This document shows positions 6,221 to 7,924 of a DNA stretch of 7,924 nt, piece after piece. Source of the DNA: Chitinophagaceae bacterium (GTDB lineage Bacteria; Bacteroidota; Bacteroidia; Chitinophagales; Chitinophagaceae); contig JAACZX010000497.1 of the NCBI GenBank assembly GCA_009996555.1, positions 1 to 7,924 of the forward strand, read 5' to 3'. Every line of letters begins with the position of its first letter. The first letter of the stretch is position 1. The notes under the pieces were generated by a model. The model did no database searches, was not told the origin of the DNA, and saw nothing but the letters and a program-made list of their open reading frames with translations. The position numbers and the translations under genes were made by a program.

Positions 6221-6943
6221 ATGCTGCGCAAAAAGATCTTTCAGCAACATGAAAGCCAAACCACCCGTGGCACAGAACTCTACCGCATTGAAGCATTGAG
6301 CGATGCCGTGTTTGCTTTTTCTGTATCGCTATTGATCATGTCGCTGGAGGTGCCCAAAACATTTGAAGAGCTGAACGCATCCATACTGCACTTCCTTCCT
6401 TTCGCTGCAACGGTAAGTCTTGTTTTCTTTTTTTGGTATTTGCAGAATGCATACTTCCGGAATTATGGTTTGAATGATGGGAAGGTGATTTTTCTGAATC
6501 TTTCTTTACTTGTGCTCATTCTGTTCTATGCTTTTCCGTTAAAGTTTTTATTTTCTGTTTTGCTGTCGTGGTTAACAGGCATCGATTATTTTCATGAAGA
6601 GTCGCTGCTTGGCAAAACAGTATTAACAGAAGAGGAATTTCCTCAACTGATTTTGTTCTTTAGTATTGGCTATGCTGTAATCTGGTTTATTTTCTATTTG
6701 CTGTACAGGCATGCGTATGTGAAGAGAAGTGCTTTGAAGTTCAGTATGTACGAAATAAAATATCTGCAATCGCAAAAGCAGGATGCAATGGTGCAGGTAG
6801 CAATAGGGTTGCTGAGTATTTTATTTGCCTTTAGTGATCTTCCGGTTTGGAGTGGCTTTTGTTTTTTGCTGATCCCTGTTTGGCTTTTGGTTCATCATTA
6901 CCTGTTTAGACGAACGGTGAAACGAATTGCTCTTTTGAAATAA
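6221..6943 (+). CDS. TMEM175-family (DUF1211) integral membrane protein, putative potassium channel
   Basis: This 240-residue protein lies in the inner membrane. The family hallmark is an R-x3-FSD motif at the start of the first transmembrane helix; here it reads R22-IEA-LSD (26-28) followed by AVFAFSVSLLIMSLEVP, so Phe is replaced by Leu. Hydrophobic segments lie at about 29-44, 55-78, 88-117 (long, perhaps two helices or a bent one), 142-162, 191-204 and 208-228, consistent with the six-helix single-repeat bacterial TMEM175 proteins. Characterised members form potassium-selective channels whose filter comes from the first helix. The segment 118-141, acidic and containing TGIDYFHEE and LTEEEF, forms an extended loop, which may explain a length somewhat above the roughly 200 residues usual for the family. 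The start ATG fits the promoter at 6172-6201. The stop lies 10 bp from the end of the converging serine hydrolase gene. Family membership is quite sure; channel activity is inferred. Confidence 0.82.
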   Translation: MLRKKIFQQHESQTTRGTELYRIEALSDAVFAFSVSLLIMSLEVPKTFEELNASILHFLPFAATVSLVFFFWYLQNAYFRNYGLNDGKVIFLNLSLLVLILFYAFPLKFLFSVLLSWLTGIDYFHEESLLGKTVLTEEEFPQLILFFSIGYAVIWFIFYLLYRHAYVKRSALKFSMYEIKYLQSQKQDAMVQVAIGLLSILFAFSDLPVWSGFCFLLIPVWLLVHHYLFRRTVKRIALLK

Positions 6944-6953
6944 CTGTGATGAT

Positions 6954-7924
6954 CTAATGAAGAGAAGCTATTACTTCTTTTAAAAATTTATTTTCATCAA
7001 TTACATGTAAGCCAAGACGAACTACCACCAGTTTTTTTGACGGGATAATATAAATATCCTGCCCGCCATAGCCATCAGCAAAAAACAGATCAGCAGGCAC
7101 ATCAGGATACCAGCGTTTATTTTTATCTTTTTCAGCAAAACCATTTAACCAAAACTGGAAGCCGTAATGTTTTTGTTGATCAGCATCTGAAGGCTGTATC
7201 GATTGTTTTACCCAGTCTGCAGGTAGTAGTTGTTCCTCATTCCAGACGCCATTATTGTAATACAACAAACCAAATCGTGCAAAGTCCCGTGCTGTTGCAT
7301 AACAATACGATGAGCCGACATACGTTCCGGAAGCATCAGGCTCAAGCACCACTGAATACATATTTAATTGATGAAAAAGCGAACGGTAAGGAAAGTCGGC
7401 ATACGCTTCTTCTCCAACGGTATGGCGGATAATACGACTTAGGATGTTACTGTTGCCACTGGAGTAATTGAATGTTGTGCCAGGTGCATGTTTCAAAGGA
7501 AGCTTTGCTGTAAAGGCAGCCATATCTCCTTTTTTGAACAGCATGTTGGTTACTTCGCTGGGCTTCGTATAATTCTCTTCAAAAGCAAGTCCGCTTGTTT
7601 GCTGCAGTAAATGACGCAAGGTGATCTTTGCCTTTTCTGTATTTTTCCATTCAGGAACAGGTGCAGGAGCATCAAGATTTAATTTTCCTTCTCTTATTAA
7701 AATACCAATCATAGCAGCTGTTAAGCTTTTTGCAACCGACCAACCTGTCATCACTGTATTCTTATCAAAGCCGGCAGCATATTCTTCAGCAACTATATTG
7801 CCATTGTATAACACTACTACTGCTCTCGTTTGCGAAGGCGTATTGTTATATGTTGAGTGCATCACATTTGCAACTGCCTGTTTCAGTAATTGTTGATTTA
7901 TTTCAGGAGGAATGGAATCTGAAA
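6954..7924 (-). CDS. Serine hydrolase, beta-lactamase/penicillin-binding-protein fold, 5' end cut by window
   Basis: The reading frame is open to the right edge: before the GTG-ATG at 7865-7860 it continues with 19 residues (SDSIPPEINQQLLKQAVANV region) without a stop, so the start lies outside the window. The family (Pfam Beta-lactamase, PF00144) includes class C beta-lactamases, DD-peptidases and esterases, usually exported. Numbering from the GTG, the nucleophile motif is S43-VA-K46 within TGWSVAKSLT. The second motif is Y134-S-S with GNSN after it (class C enzymes have Y-x-N), and DGYGGQDI (264-271) takes the place of the KTG box. LRHLLQQTSGL (83-93) and ATARDFARFGLLYYNNGVW (190-208) are typical of this family. 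The YSS and GYGG variants point to an esterase- or amidase-like hydrolase rather than a true antibiotic-inactivating enzyme, but substrate cannot be read from sequence. About 40-60 N-terminal residues, perhaps with a signal peptide, are probably missing. It converges on the TMEM175 gene. Confidence 0.87.
   Translation of the reverse strand, partial: SDSIPPEINQQLLKQAVANVMHSTYNNTPSQTRAVVVLYNGNIVAEEYAAGFDKNTVMTGWSVAKSLTAAMIGILIREGKLNLDAPAPVPEWKNTEKAKITLRHLLQQTSGLAFEENYTKPSEVTNMLFKKGDMAAFTAKLPLKHAPGTTFNYSSGNSNILSRIIRHTVGEEAYADFPYRSLFHQLNMYSVVLEPDASGTYVGSSYCYATARDFARFGLLYYNNGVWNEEQLLPADWVKQSIQPSDADQQKHYGFQFWLNGFAEKDKNKRWYPDVPADLFFADGYGGQDIYIIPSKKLVVVRLGLHVIDENKFLKEVIASLH

Noticed and set aside
6830..6840. 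Second FSD motif in the TMEM175 protein (residues 204-206)
   Set aside because: It lacks the upstream Arg at the right spacing and lies between the last two hydrophobic segments, so it is a chance match, not a second repeat.
7728..7739. Antibiotic-resistance class C beta-lactamase
   Set aside because: SxxK is present, but the second motif is YSS instead of YxN and there is no KTG box; the GYGG-type sequence fits general serine hydrolases of the family.
1..7924. A new multi-gene system (defence, biosynthetic cluster, secretion apparatus, mobile element)
   Set aside because: All well-identified genes belong to common housekeeping or envelope families, most have separate promoters and terminators, and no transposase, integrase, CRISPR repeats, tRNA or direct-repeat borders were seen.

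Overview
The window reads as ordinary chromosomal DNA from a Bacteroidota member, most likely of the Chitinophagaceae/Sphingobacteriia type (inference). The reasons are: promoters of the Bacteroidota form (TTG/TTTG, about 18-19 bp, then TAnnTTTG) before at least three genes; A-rich leaders with no clear Shine-Dalgarno sequence; an SDR-type L-threonine 3-dehydrogenase very like the Flavobacterium/Cytophaga enzymes; a eukaryote-like homodimeric NADP isocitrate dehydrogenase; and a KDO-8-phosphate synthase with the SYRKANRTS loop seen in this phylum.

Layout. Positions 1-104 (+) hold the last residues of an AraC-family regulator. A gene-free stretch with a bidirectional terminator follows. Two minus-strand genes come next: a secreted, probably outer-membrane beta-barrel protein (450-1238) and kdsA (1393-2214), separated by a strong hairpin that terminates kdsA. 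kdsA is divergent from tdh, which I start at 2431 rather than 2380. Then come, all on +, a secreted TlpA-like thioredoxin-fold protein with a duplicated N-terminal module (3478-4713), icd (4800-6032) and a TMEM175-family membrane protein (6221-6943). A serine hydrolase of the beta-lactamase/PBP4-like family (minus, 6954 to the right edge) converges on the TMEM175 gene with a 10 bp gap and is cut by the window edge.

How the genes relate. Almost every gene has its own promoter or terminator, so this looks like a row of independent transcription units, not an operon. Themes are envelope (kdsA for LPS inner core, beta-barrel protein, TlpA-like protein, serine hydrolase), central metabolism (icd, tdh) and ion transport (TMEM175). 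I see no mobile element, CRISPR array, tRNA, rRNA, toxin-antitoxin or phage-defence genes, and no evidence of a new multi-gene system. The points most worth checking are gene starts and promoters (a near-leaderless kdsA mRNA, a promoter lying inside the long tdh reading frame), the duplicated module of the TlpA-like protein, and a changed motif in the TMEM175 protein.
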